Of a stretch of DNA of 64,000 nt, positions 34,721 to 48,886 are shown piece after piece (positions within the stretch are counted from its first letter, which is position 1; each line of letters opens with the position of its first letter). The stretch covers positions 124,001 to 188,000 of the forward strand of contig NC_083560.1 of assembly GCF_019925205.1 (NCBI RefSeq), given 5' to 3'. The stretch comes from Metopolophium dirhodum. Taxonomy: Eukaryota; Arthropoda; Insecta; Hemiptera; Aphididae. The notes below the pieces were generated by a model, which had not been told where the DNA came from, searched no databases, and saw only the letters and a program-made list of their open reading frames with translations. The position numbers and the translations under genes were made by a program.

Positions 34721-36493
34721 CTTTCCCATTATTTTTTAAGTAGGAATTTCGTTGTCTATATAATAAGTTAATTTCTAAAAAATGTAACAATCAAAATCTA
34801 TATTAAAGCATTTAACATTTGTTCACTCTAATCAGAATAAGTCGCTGATCTGTTTAGATGGGGTTTTTGCGGCAGTTTAACTACTATTTTTGGTATTTGA
34901 ATTGGAACGTTTGACTGAATATACGATGTCATTTAGACTATAAATTATGTAAGTATGACTTATTTATCTCCTAGAAAACATTCCGTTTTGAAAAAATGAA
35001 AATATTATTAGGGATTATAATGTTATAGTAATATTTTAATATGAAAATATTATTTCCGGTGTAGGGAGTAGGTAATTAAGGGTAAATTTTAGACAATACT
35101 CATATAAAATCACAACTATTTGTAAATTATTTTTTAAGTTGAATAATTTGGGACATGGAAAAGTACTTTCCCATTATTTTTTAAGTAGGATTTTCATTGT
35201 CTATATAATAAGTTAATTTCTAAAAAATGTAACAATCAAAATCTATATTAAAGCATTTAACATTTGTTCACTCTAATCAGACTAAGTTGTTGGTCTGTGT
35301 AGATGGGTTTTTCGCAGCGGTTAAACTACTAATTTGGGTATTTGAATAGGAACATTTGATTGGTTATACGATGACATTTACACAATGTATTATGTAAGTA
35401 TGACTTTCTTATGTCCTAGAAAACATTCCGTTTTGAATAAATGAAAATATTCATAGGGATTATAACGTTATAGTAATATTTTAATATGGAAATATGTTTC
35501 TGGGGTAGAGAGTAGGTAATTAAGGGTAAATTTTAGACAATACTCATAAAAAATCACAACTATTTGTAAATTATTTTTTAAGTTGAATAATTTGGGACAT
35601 GCAAAAGAACTTTCCCATTATTTTTTAAGTAGGAATTTCGTTGTCTATATAATAAGTTAATTTCTAAAAAATGTAACAATCAAAATCTATATTAAAGCAT
35701 TTAACATTTGTTCACTCTAATCAAAATAAGTCGCTGATCTGTTTAGATGGGGTTTTTGCGGCAGTTTAACTACTATTTTGGGTATTTGAATTGTAACGTT
35801 TGACTGAATATACGATGTCATTTAGACTATAAATTATGTAAGTATGACTTATTTATCTCCTAGAAAACATTCCGTTTTGAAAAAATTATTATATAATTAG
35901 TGATTATAATGTTATAGTTATATTTTAATATGAAAATATTATTTCCGGGGTAGGGAGTAGGTAATGAAGGATACATTTTAGACAAAACTCATAAAAAATA
36001 ACAACTATTTGTAAAGACTTTTTTAAATTGAATAATAAGGGACATGCAAAAGTACTGTCCGGGTAACTTTTAGGTAGGAATGAGGTGTCTATATGCTAAA
36101 GTAATTTTTAGAAAATTTGACAATCAAAATGAATATTAAAGCATTTAACATTTGTTCACTCTAATCAGAATAAGTCGCTGTTAAGATGGGTTTTTCGCGG
36201 CAGTTTAACCACTATTTTGGGTATTTGAATTGGAACGTTTGTTTGGTTATACGATGACATTTACACAATGTATTATGTAAGTATGACTTATTTATCTCCT
36301 AGAAAACATTCCGTTTTGAAAAAATGAAAATATTATTAGGGATTATAATGTTATAGTAATATTTTAATATGAAAATATTATTTCCGGTGTAGGGAGTAGG
36401 TAATTAAGGGTAAATTTTAGACAATACTCATATAAAATCACAACTATTTGTAAATTATTTTTTAAGTTGAATAATTTGGGACATGCAAAAGTA
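34721..36493 (+). repeat. Four-monomer unit v-t-v/q-r (1773 bp)
   Basis: Starts: 34721 v, 35166 t, 35610 v head with q tail, 36055 r. The t here is introduced by GGGACATGGAAAAG (G for C), a mark shared with t units at 42247, 44018, 47559, 50219 and 53760, and it ends with a p-like tail. The r has AACCACTATTTTGG. This is the first appearance of the v-t-v/q-r module that recurs in the 12-, 8- and 6-monomer units. Confidence 0.83.
35610..36054 (+). repeat. Chimeric monomer: v head, q tail
   Basis: The first ~270 bases are v (GAACTTTCCC boundary, TTTTTGCGG, TTGTAACG, ATTTATCTCC). After CCGTTTTGAAAAAAT it becomes q (TATTATATAATT, GGTAATGAAGG, ACAAAACTCAT, AAAGAC). The switch lies in the run of A and T after CCGTTTTGA. 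It is then followed by r, as q is. Identical arrangements occur at 44462, 48003, 50663, 54204 and 57299. Confidence 0.8.
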
Positions 36494-38263
36494 CTTTCCC
36501 ATTATTTTTTAAGTAGGATTTTCATTGTCTATATAATAAGTTAATTTCTAAAAAATGTAACAATCAAAATCTATATTAAAGCATTTAACATTTGTTCACT
36601 CTAATCAGACTAAGTTGTTGGTCTGTGTAGATGGGTTTTTCGCAGCGGTTAAACTACTAATTTGGGTATTTGAATAGGAACGTTTGATTGGTTATACGAT
36701 GACATTTACACAATGTATTATGTAAGTATGACTTTCTTATGTCCTAGATAACATTCCGTTTTGAATAAATGAAAATATTCATAGGGATTATAACGTTATA
36801 GTAATATTTTAATATGGAAATATGTTTCTGGGGTAAGGAGTAGGTAATTAAGGATACATTTTAGACAATACTCATAAAAAATAACAACTATTTGTAATGA
36901 CTTATTTAAATTAAATAATAAGGGACATGCAAAAGTACTGTCCCGTTAACTTTTAGGTAGGAATTTCGTTGTCTATATAATAAGTTAATTTCTAAAAAAT
37001 GTAACAATCAAAATCTATATTAAAGCATTTAACATTTGTTCAATCTAATCAGAATAAGTCAGTGATCAGTTTAGATGGGTTTTTCGCGGCAGTTTAACTA
37101 CTATTTTGGGTATTTGAATTGGAACGTTTGTTTGGTTATACGATGACATTTACACAATGTATTATGTAAGTATGACTTTTTATGTCCTAGAAAACATTCC
37201 GTTTTGATACAATAATTATATTATTAGTGATTATAATGTTATAGAAATATTTTAATATGGAAATATGTTTCTGGGGTAGGGAGTAGGTAATTAAGGGTAA
37301 ATTTTAGACAATACTCATAAAAAATCACAACTATTTGTAAATTCTTTTTTAAGTTGAATAATTTGGGACATGCAAAAGTACTTTCCCATTATTTTTTAAG
37401 TAGGAATTTCATTGTCTATATAATAAGTTAATTTCTAAAAAATGTAACAACAAAATCTATATTAAAGCATTTAACATTTGTTCACTCTAATCAGAATAAG
37501 TCGCTGATCTGTTTAGATGGGGTTTTTGCGGCAGTTTAACTACTATTTTGGGTATTTGAATTGTAACGTTTGACTGAATATACGATGTCATTTAGACTAT
37601 AAATTATGTAAGTATGACTTATTTATCTCCTAGAAAACATTCCGTTTTGAAAAAATTATTATATAATTAGTGATTATAATGTTATAGTTATATTTTAATA
37701 TGAAAATATTATTTCCGGGGTAGGGAGTAGGTAATGAAGGATACATTTTAGACAAAACTCATAAAAAATAACAACTATTTGTAAAGACTTTTTTAAATTG
37801 AATAATAAGGGACATGCAAAAGTACTGTCCGGGTAACTTTTAGGTAGGAATGAGGTGTCTATATGCTAAAGTAATTTTTAGAAAATTTGACAATCAAAAT
37901 GAATATTAAAGCATTTAACATTTGTTCACTCTAATCAGAATAAGTCGCTGTTAAGATGGGTTTTTCGCGGCAGTTTAACCACTATTTTGGGTATTTGAAT
38001 TGGAACGTTTGTTTGGTTATACGATGACATTTACACAATGTATTATGTAAGTATGACTTATTTATCTCCTAGAAAACATTCCGTTTTGAAAAAATGAAAA
38101 TATTATTAGGGATTATAATGTTATAGTAATATTTTAATATGAAAATATTATTTCCGGTGTAGGGAGTAGGTAATTAAGGGTAAATTTTAGACAATACTCA
38201 TATAAAATCACAACTATTTGTAAATTATTTTTTAAGTTGAATAATTTGGGACATGCAAAAGTA
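36494..38263 (+). repeat. Four-monomer HOR t-s-u/v-r, copy 1 (1770 bp)
   Basis: Starts: 36494 t, 36938 s, 37381 u head with v/q body, 37825 r. Private marks: t has CCTAGATAACATTCC, u has GGAATTTCATTG, and r has AACCACTATTTTGG. The u/v unit goes from the u head into TTTTTGCGG, TTGTAACG and the q tail. Confidence 0.87.
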
Positions 38264-40033
38264 CTTTCCCATTATTTTTTAAGTAGGATTTTCATTGTCT
38301 ATATAATAAGTTAATTTCTAAAAAATGTAACAATCAAAATCTATATTAAAGCATTTAACATTTGTTCACTCTAATCAGACTAAGTTGTTGGTCTGTGTAG
38401 ATGGGTTTTTCGCAGCGGTTAAACTACTAATTTGGGTATTTGAATAGGAACGTTTGATTGGTTATACGATGACATTTACACAATGTATTATGTAAGTATG
38501 ACTTTCTTATGTCCTAGATAACATTCCGTTTTGAATAAATGAAAATATTCATAGGGATTATAACGTTATAGTAATATTTTAATATGGAAATATGTTTCTG
38601 GGGTAAGGAGTAGGTAATTAAGGATACATTTTAGACAATACTCATAAAAAATAACAACTATTTGTAATGACTTATTTAAATTAAATAATAAGGGACATGC
38701 AAAAGTACTGTCCCGTTAACTTTTAGGTAGGAATTTCGTTGTCTATATAATAAGTTAATTTCTAAAAAATGTAACAATCAAAATCTATATTAAAGCATTT
38801 AACATTTGTTCAATCTAATCAGAATAAGTCAGTGATCAGTTTAGATGGGTTTTTCGCGGCAGTTTAACTACTATTTTGGGTATTTGAATTGGAACGTTTG
38901 TTTGGTTATACGATGACATTTACACAATGTATTATGTAAGTATGACTTTTTATGTCCTAGAAAACATTCCGTTTTGATACAATAATTATATTATTAGTGA
39001 TTATAATGTTATAGAAATATTTTAATATGGAAATATGTTTCTGGGGTAGGGAGTAGGTAATTAAGGGTAAATTTTAGACAATACTCATAAAAAATCACAA
39101 CTATTTGTAAATTCTTTTTTAAGTTGAATAATTTGGGACATGCAAAAGTACTTTCCCATTATTTTTTAAGTAGGAATTTCATTGTCTATATAATAAGTTA
39201 ATTTCTAAAAAATGTAACAACAAAATCTATATTAAAGCATTTAACATTTGTTCACTCTAATCAGAATAAGTCGCTGATCTGTTTAGATGGGGTTTTTGCG
39301 GCAGTTTAACTACTATTTTGGGTATTTGAATTGTAACGTTTGACTGAATATACGATGTCATTTAGACTATAAATTATGTAAGTATGACTTATTTATCTCC
39401 TAGAAAACATTCCGTTTTGAAAAAATTATTATATAATTAGTGATTATAATGTTATAGTTATATTTTAATATGAAAATATTATTTCCGGGGTAGGGAGTAG
39501 GTAATGAAGGATACATTTTAGACAAAACTCATAAAAAATAACAACTATTTGTAAAGACTTTTTTAAATTGAATAATAAGGGACATGCAAAAGTACTGTCC
39601 GGGTAACTTTTAGGTAGGAATGAGGTGTCTATATGCTAAAGTAATTTTTAGAAAATTTGACAATCAAAATGAATATTAAAGCATTTAACATTTGTTCACT
39701 CTAATCAGAATAAGTCGCTGTTAAGATGGGTTTTTCGCGGCAGTTTAACCACTATTTTGGGTATTTGAATTGGAACGTTTGTTTGGTTATACGATGACAT
39801 TTACACAATGTATTATGTAAGTATGACTTATTTATCTCCTAGAAAACATTCCGTTTTGAAAAAATGAAAATATTATTAGGGATTATAATGTTATAGTAAT
39901 ATTTTAATATGAAAATATTATTTCCGGTGTAGGGAGTAGGTAATTAAGGGTAAATTTTAGACAATACTCATATAAAATCACAACTATTTGTAAATTATTT
40001 TTTAAGTTGAATAATTTGGGACATGCAAAAGTA
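38264..40033 (+). repeat. Four-monomer HOR t-s-u/v-r, copy 2 (1770 bp)
   Basis: Starts: 38264 t, 38708 s, 39151 u/v, 39595 r. It carries all three private marks of copy 1, and I noticed no difference by eye over the 1770 bases. It is among the most recent-looking duplications in the window. Confidence 0.87.
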
Positions 40034-43000
40034 CTTTCCCATTATTTTTTAAGTAGGATTTTCATTGTCTATATAATAAGTTAATTTCTAAAAAATGTAA
40101 CAATCAAAATCTATATTAAAGCATTTAACATTTGTTCACTCTAATCAGACTAAGTTGTTGGTCTGTGTAGATGGGTTTTTCGCAGCGGTTAAACTACTAA
40201 TTTGGGTATTTGAATAGGAACGTTTGATTGGTTATACGATGACATTTACACAATGTATTATGTAAGTATGACTTTCTTATGTCCTAGATAACATTCCGTT
40301 TTGAATAAATGAAAATATTCATAGGGATTATAACGTTATAGTAATATTTTAATATGGAAATATGTTTCTGGGGTAAGGAGTAGGTAATTAAGGATACATT
40401 TTAGACAATACTCATAAAAAATAACAACTATTTGTAATGACTTATTTAAATTAAATAATAAGGGACATGCAAAAGTACTGTCCCGTTAACTTTTAGGTAG
40501 GAATTTCGTTGTCTATATAATAAGTTAATTTCTAAAAAATGTAACAATCAAAATCTATATTAAAGCATTTAACATTTGTTCAATCTAATCAGAATAAGTC
40601 AGTGATCAGTTTAGATGGGTTTTTCGCGGCAGTTTAACTACTATTTTGGGTATTTGAATTGGAACGTTTGTTTGGTTATACGATGACATTTACACAATGT
40701 ATTATGTAAGTATGACTTTTTATGTCCTAGAAAACATTCCGTTTTGATACAATAATTATATTATTAGTGATTATAATGTTATAGAAATATTTTAATATGG
40801 AAATATGTTTCTGGGGTAGGGAGTAGGTAATTAAGGGTAAATTTTAGACAATACTCATAAAAAATCACAACTATTTGTAAATTCTTTTTTAAGTTGAATA
40901 ATTTGGGACATGCAAAAGTACTTTCCCATTATTTTTTAAGTAGGAATTTCATTGTCTATATAATAAGTTAATTTCTAAAAAATGTAACAACAAAATCTAT
41001 ATTAAAGCATTTAACATTTGTTCACTCTAATCAGAATAAGTCGCTGATCTGTTTAGATGGGGTTTTCGCGGCAGTTTAACTACTATTTTGGGTATTTGAA
41101 TTGGAACGTTTGACTGAATATACGATGTCATTTAGACTATAAATTATGTAAGTATGACTTATTTATCTCCTAGAAAACATTCCGTTTTGAAAAAATGAAA
41201 ATATTATTAGGGATTATAATGTTATAGTAATATTTTAATATGAAAATATTATTTCCGGGGTAGGGAGTAGGTAATTAAGGGTAAATTTTAGACAATACTC
41301 ATAAAAAATCACAACTATTTGTAAATTATTTTTTAAATTGAATAATATGGGACATGCAAAAGTACTGTCCCGTTAACTTTTAGGTAGGAATGAGGTGTCT
41401 ATATGCTATAGTAAGTTCTAAAAAATGTAACCTTCAAAATCTATATTGAAGCATTTAACATTTGTTCACTCTAATCAGAATAAGTCGCTGTTTAGATGGG
41501 TTTTTCGCGGCAGTTTAACTACTATTTTGGGTATTTGAATTGGAACGTTTGTTTGGTTATACGATGACATTTACACAATGTATTATGTAAGTATGACTTT
41601 TTATGTCCCAGAAAACATTCCGTTTTGATACAATTATTATATTATTAGTGATTATAATGTTATAGAAATATTTTAATATGGAATTATGTTTCTGGGGTAG
41701 AGAGTAGGTAATTAAGGGTAAATTTTAGACAATACTCATAAAAAATCACAACTATTTGTAAATTATTTTTTAAGTTGAATAATTTGGGACATGCAAAAGA
41801 ACTTTCCCATTATTTTTTAAGTAGGAATTTCGTTGTCTATATAATAAGTTAATTTCTAAAAAATGTAACAATCAAAATCTATATTAAAGCATTTAACATT
41901 TGTTCACTCTAATCAGAATAAGTCGCTGATCTGTTTAGATGGGGTTTTTGCGGCAGTTTAACTACTATTTTTGGTATTTGAATTGGAACGTTTGACTGAA
42001 TATACGATGTCATTTAGACTATAAATTATGTAAGTATGACTTATTTATCTCCTAGAAAACATTCCGTTTTGAAAAAATGAAAATATTATTAGGGATTATA
42101 ATGTTATAGTAATATTTTAATATGAAAATATTATTTCCGGTGTAGGGAGTAGGTAATTAAGGGTAAATTTTAGACAATACTCATATAAAATCACAACTAT
42201 TTGTAAATTATTTTTTAAGTTGAATAATTTGGGACATGGAAAAGTACTTTCCCATTATTTTTTAAGTAGGATTTTCATTGTCTATATAATAAGTTAATTT
42301 CTAAAAAATGTAACAATCAAAATCTATATTAAAGCATTTAACATTTGTTCACTCTAATCAGACTAAGTTGTTGGTCTGTGTAGATGGGTTTTTCGCAGCG
42401 GTTAAACTACTAATTTGGGTATTTGAATAGGAACGTTTGATTGGTTATACGATGACATTTACACAATGTATTATGTAAGTATGACTTTCTTATGTCCTAG
42501 AAAACATTCCGTTTTGAATAAATGAAAATATTCATAGGGATTATAACGTTATAGTAATATTTTAATATGGAAATATGTTTCTGGGGTAGAGAGTAGGTAA
42601 TTAAGGGTAAATTTTAGACAATACTCATAAAAAATCACAACTATTTGTAAATTATTTTTTAAGTTGAATAATTTGGGACATGCAAAAGAACTTTCCCATT
42701 ATTTTTTAAGTAGGAATTTCGTTGTCTATATAATAAGTTAATTTCTAAAAAATGTAACAATCAAAATCTATATTAAAGCATTTAACATTTGTTCACTCTA
42801 ATCAGGATAAGTCGCTGATCTGTTTAGATGGGGTTTTCGCGGCAGTTTAACTACTATTTTGGGTATTTGAATTGGAACGTTTGACTGAATATACGATGTC
42901 ATTTAGACTATAAATTATGTAAGTATGACTTATTTATCTCCTAGAAAACATTCCGTTTTGAAAAAATGAAAATATTATTAGGGATTATAATGTTATAGTA

Positions 43001-45345
43001 ATATTTTAATATGAAAATATTATTTCCGGGGTAGGGAGTAGGTAATTAAGGGTAAATTTTAGACAATACTCATAAAAAATCACAACTATTTGTAAATTAT
43101 TTTTTAAATTGAATAATATGGGACATGCAAAAGTACTGTCCCGTTAACTTTTAGGTAGGAATGAGGTGTCTATATGCTATAGTAAGTTCTAAAAAATGTA
43201 ACCTTCAAAATCTATATTGAAGCATTTAACATTTGTTCACTCTAATCAGAATAAGTCGCTGTTTAGATGGGTTTTTCGCGGCAGTTTAACTACTATTTTG
43301 GGTATTTGAATTGGAACGTTTGTTTGGTTATACGATGACATTTACACAATGTATTATGTAAGTATGACTTTTTATGTCCCAGAAAACATTCCGTTTTGAT
43401 ACAATTATTATATTATTAGTGATTATAATGTTATAGAAATATTTTAATATGGAAATATGTTTCTGGGGTAGAGAGTAGGTAATTAAGGGTAAATTTTAGA
43501 CAATACTCATAAAAAATCACAACTATTTGTAAATTATTTTTTAAGTTGAATAATTTGGGACATGCAAAAGAACTTTCCCATTATTTTTTAAGTAGGAATT
43601 TCGTTGTCTATATAATAAGTTAATTTCTAAAAAATGTAACAATCAAAATCTATATTAAAGCATTTAACATTTGTTCACTCTAATCAGAATAAGTCGCTGA
43701 TCTGTTTAGATGGGGTTTTTGCGGCAGTTTAACTACTATTTTTGGTATTTGAATTGGAACGTTTGACTGAATATACGATGTCATTTAGACTATAAATTAT
43801 GTAAGTATGACTTATTTATCTCCTAGAAAACATTCCGTTTTGAAAAAATGAAAATATTATTAGGGATTATAATGTTATAGTAATATTTTAATATGAAAAT
43901 ATTATTTCCGGTGTAGGGAGTAGGTAATTAAGGGTAAATTTTAGACAATACTCATATAAAATCACAACTATTTGTAAATTATTTTTTAAGTTGAATAATT
44001 TGGGACATGGAAAAGTACTTTCCCATTATTTTTTAAGTAGGATTTTCATTGTCTATATAATAAGTTAATTTCTAAAAAATGTAACAATCAAAATCTATAT
44101 TAAAGCATTTAACATTTGTTCACTCTAATCAGACTAAGTTGTTGGTCTGTGTAGATGGGTTTTTCGCAGCGGTTAAACTACTAATTTGGGTATTTGAATA
44201 GGAACGTTTGATTGGTTATACGATGACATTTACACAATGTATTATGTAAGTATGACTTTCTTATGTCCTAGAAAACATTCCGTTTTGAATAAATGAAAAT
44301 ATTCATAGGGATTATAACGTTATAGTAATATTTTAATATGGAAATATGTTTCTGGGGTAGAGAGTAGGTAATTAAGGGTAAATTTTAGACAATACTCATA
44401 AAAAATCACATCTATTTGTAAATTATTTTTTAAGTTGAATAATTTGGGACATGCAAAAGAACTTTCCCATTATTTTTTAAGTAGGAATTTCGTTGTCTAT
44501 ATAATAAGTTAATTTCTAAAAAATGTAACAATCAAAATCTATATTAAAGCATTTAACATTTGTTCACTCTAATCAGAATAAGTCGCTGATCTGTTTAGAT
44601 GGGGTTTTTGCGGCAGTTTAACTACTATTTTGGGTATTTGAATTGTAACGTTTGACTGAATATACGATGTCATTTAGACTATAAATTATGTAAGTATGAC
44701 TTATTTATCTCCTAGAAAACATTCCGTTTTGAAAAAATTATTATATAATTAGTGATTATAATGTTATAGTTATATTTTAATATGAAAATATTATTTCCGG
44801 GGTAGGGAGTAGGTAATGAAGGATACATTTTAGACAAAACTCATAAAAAATAACAACTATTTGTAAAGACTTTTTTAAATTGAATAATAAGGGACATGCA
44901 AAAGTACTGTCCGGGTAACTTTTAGGTAGGAATGAGGTGTCTATATGCTAAAGTAATTTTTAGAAAATTTGACAATCAAAATGAATATTAAAGCATTTAA
45001 CATTTGTTCACTCTAATCAGAATAAGTCGCTGTTAAGATGGGTTTTTCGCGGCAGTTTAACTACTATTTTGGGTATTTGAATTGGAACGTTTGTTTGGTT
45101 ATACGATGACATTTACACAATGTATTATGTAAGTATGACTTATTTATCTCCTAGAAAACATTCCGTTTTGAAAAAATGAAAATATTATTAGGGATTATAA
45201 TGTTATAGTAATATTTTAATATGAAAATATTATTTCCGGTGTAGGGAGTAGGTAATTAAGGGTAAATTTTAGACAATACTCATATAAAATCACAACTATT
45301 TGTAAATTATTTTTTAAGTTGAATAATTTGGGACATGCAAAAGTA
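40034..45345 (+). repeat. Twelve-monomer HOR (5312 bp)
   Basis: Starts and types: 40034 t, 40478 s, 40921 u, 41365 p, 41802 v, 42247 t, 42691 v head with u tail, 43136 p, 43573 v, 44018 t, 44462 v/q, 44907 r. It equals the eight-monomer unit with the block p-v-t-v (1771 bp) present twice, at 41365-43135 and 43136-44906. The first t still has the CCTAGATAACATTCC mark and the u still has GGAATTTCATTG, linking it to the four-monomer copies before it. The unit at 42691 has CAGGATAAG and a u-type end, so a crossover joined a v head to the tail of u. Confidence 0.83.
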
Positions 45346-48300
45346 CTTTCCCATTATTTTTTAAGTAGGATTTTCATTGTCTATATAATAAGTTAATTTC
45401 TAAAAAATGTAACAATCAAAATCTATATTAAAGCATTTAACATTTGTTCACTCTAATCAGACTAAGTTGTTGGTCTGTGTAGATGGGTTTTTCGCAGCGG
45501 TTAAACTACTAATTTGGGTATTTGAATAGGAACGTTTGATTGGTTATACGATGACATTTACACAATGTATTATGTAAGTATGACTTTCTTATGTCCTAGA
45601 AAACATTCCGTTTTGAATAAATGAAAATATTCATAGGGATTATAACGTTATAGTAATATTTTAATATGGAAATATGTTTCTGGGGTAAGGAGTAGGTAAT
45701 TAAGGATACATTTTAGACAATACTCATAAAAAATAACAACTATTTGTAATGACTTATTTAAATTAAATAATAAGGGACATGCAAAAGTACTGTCCCGTTA
45801 ACTTTTAGGTAGGAATTTCGTTGTCTATATAATAAGTTAATTTCTAAAAAATGTAACAATCAAAATCTATATTAAAGCATTTAACATTTGTTCAATCTAA
45901 TCAGAATAAGTCAGTGATCAGTTTAGATGGGTTTTTCGCGGCAGTTTAACTACTATTTTGGGTATTTGAATTGGAACGTTTGTTTGGTTATACGATGACA
46001 TTTACACAATGTATTATGTAAGTATGACTTTTTATGTCCTAGAAAACATTCCGTTTTGATACAATAATTATATTATTAGTGATTATAATGTTATAGAAAT
46101 ATTTTAATATGGAAATATGTTTCTGGGGTAGGGAGTAGGTAATTAAGGGTAAATTTTAGACAATACTCATAAAAAATCACAACTATTTGTAAATTCTTTT
46201 TTAAGTTGAATAATTTGGGACATGCAAAAGTACTTTCCCATTATTTTTTAAGTAGGAATTTCGTTGTCTATATAATAAGTTAATTTCTAAAAAATGTAAC
46301 AACAAAATCTATATTAAAGCATTTAACATTTGTTCACTCTAATCAGAATAAGTCGCTGATCTGTTTAGATGGGGTTTTCGCGGCAGTTTAACTACTATTT
46401 TGGGTATTTGAATTGGAACGTTTGACTGAATATACGATGTCATTTAGACTATAAATTATGTAAGTATGACTTATTTATCTCCTAGAAAACATTCCGTTTT
46501 GAAAAAATGAAAATATTATTAGGGATTATAATGTTATAGTAATATTTTAATATGAAAATATTATTTCTGGGGTAGGGAGTAGGTAATTAAGGGTAAATTT
46601 TAGACAATACTCATAAAAAATCACAACTATTTGTAAATTATTTTTTAAATTGAATAATATGGGACATGCAAAAGTACTGTCCCGTTAACTTTTAGGTAGG
46701 AATGAGGTGTCTATATGCTATAGTAAGTTCTAAAAAATGTAATCTTCAAAATCTATATTGAAGCATTTAACATTTGTTCACTCTAATCAGAATAAGTCGC
46801 TGTTTAGATGGGTTTTTCGCGGCAGTTTAACTACTATTTTGGGTATTTGAATTGGAACGTTTGTTTGGTTATACGATGACATTTACACAATGTATTATGT
46901 AAGTATGACTTTTTATGTCCCAGAAAACATTCCGTTTTGATACAATTATTATATTATTAGTGATTATAATGTTATAGAAATATTTTAATATGGAAATATG
47001 TTTCTGGGGTAGAGAGTAGGTAATTAAGGGTAAATTTTAGACAATACTCATAAAAAATCACAACTATTTGTAAATTATTTTTTAAGTTGAATAATTTGGG
47101 ACATGCAAAAGAACTTTCCCATTATTTTTTAAGTAGGAATTTCGTTGTCTATATAATAAGTTAATTTCTAAAAAATGTAACAATCAAAATCTATATTAAA
47201 GCATTTAACATTTGTTCACTCTAATCAGAATAAGTCGCTGATCTGTTTAGATGGGGTTTTTGCGGCAGTTTAACTACTATTTTTGGTATTTGAATTGGAA
47301 CGTTTGACTGAATATACGATGTCATTTAGACTATAAATTATGTAAGTATGACTTATTTATCTCCTAGAAAACATTCCGTTTTGAAAAAATGAAAATATTA
47401 TTAGGGATTATAATGTTATAGTAATATTTTAATATGAAAATATTATTTCCGGTGTAGGGAGTAGGTAATTAAGGGTAAATTTTAGACAATACTCATATAA
47501 AATCACAACTATTTGTAAATTATTTTTTAAGTTGAATAATTTGGGACATGGAAAAGTACTTTCCCATTATTTTTTAAGTAGGATTTTCATTGTCTATATA
47601 ATAAGTTAATTTCTAAAAAATGTAACAATCAAAATCTATATTAAAGCATTTAACATTTGTTCACTCTAATCAGACTAAGTTGTTGGTCTGTGTAGATGGG
47701 TTTTTCGCAGCGGTTAAACTACTAATTTGGGTATTTGAATAGGAACGTTTGATTGGTTATACGATGACATTTACACAATGTATTATGTAAGTATGACTTT
47801 CTTATGTCCTAGAAAACATTCCGTTTTGAATAAATGAAAATATTCATAGGGATTATAACGTTATAGTAATATTTTAATATGGAAATATGTTTCTGGGGTA
47901 GAGAGTAGGTAATTAAGGGTAAATTTTAGACAATACTCATAAAAAATCACAACTATTTGTAAATTATTTTTTAAGTTGAATAATTTGGGACATGCAAAAG
48001 AACTTTCCCATTATTTTTTAAGTAGGAATTTCGTTGTCTATATAATAAGTTAATTTCTAAAAAATGTAACAATCAAAATCTATATTAAAGCATTTAACAT
48101 TTGTTCACTCTAATCAGAATAAGTCGCTGATCTGTTTAGATGGGGTTTTTGCGGCAGTTTAACTACTATTTTGGGTATTTGAATTGTAACGTTTGACTGA
48201 ATATACGATGTCATTTAGACTATAAATTATGTAAGTATGACTTATTTATCTCCTAGAAAACATTCCGTTTTGAAAAAATTATTATATAATTAGTGATTAT

Positions 48301-48886
48301 AATGTTATAGTTATATTTTAATATGAAAATATTATTTCCGGGGTAGGGAGTAGGTAATGAAGGATACATTTTAGACAAAACTCATAAAAAATAACAACTA
48401 TTTGTAAAGACTTTTTTAAATTGAATAATAAGGGACATGCAAAAGTACTGTCCGGGTAACTTTTAGGTAGGAATGAGGTGTCTATATGCTAAAGTAATTT
48501 TTAGAAAATTTGACAATCAAAATGAATATTAAAGCATTTAACATTTGTTCACTCTAATCAGAATAAGTCGCTGTTAAGATGGGTTTTTCGCGGCAGTTTA
48601 ACCACTATTTTGGGTATTTGAATTGGAACGTTTGTTTGGTTATACGATGACATTTACACAATGTATTATGTAAGTATGACTTATTTATCTCCTAGAAAAC
48701 ATTCCGTTTTGAAAAAATGAAAATATTATTAGGGATTATAATGTTATAGTAATATTTTAATATGAAAATATTATTTCCGGTGTAGGGAGTAGGTAATTAA
48801 GGGTAAATTTTAGACAATACTCATATAAAATCACAACTATTTGTAAATTATTTTTTAAGTTGAATAATTTGGGACATGCAAAAGTA
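45346..48886 (+). repeat. Eight-monomer HOR t-s-u-p-v-t-v/q-r (3541 bp)
   Basis: Starts: 45346, 45790, 46233, 46677, 47114, 47559, 48003 and 48448. I take this as the standard form from which the 12- and 6-monomer forms differ by adding or losing whole monomers. The t at 45346 has the ordinary CCTAGAAAACATTCC. The r at 48448 has AACCACTATTTTGG, as in the four-monomer copies. The p has AATCTTC in place of AACCTTC. Confidence 0.85.
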
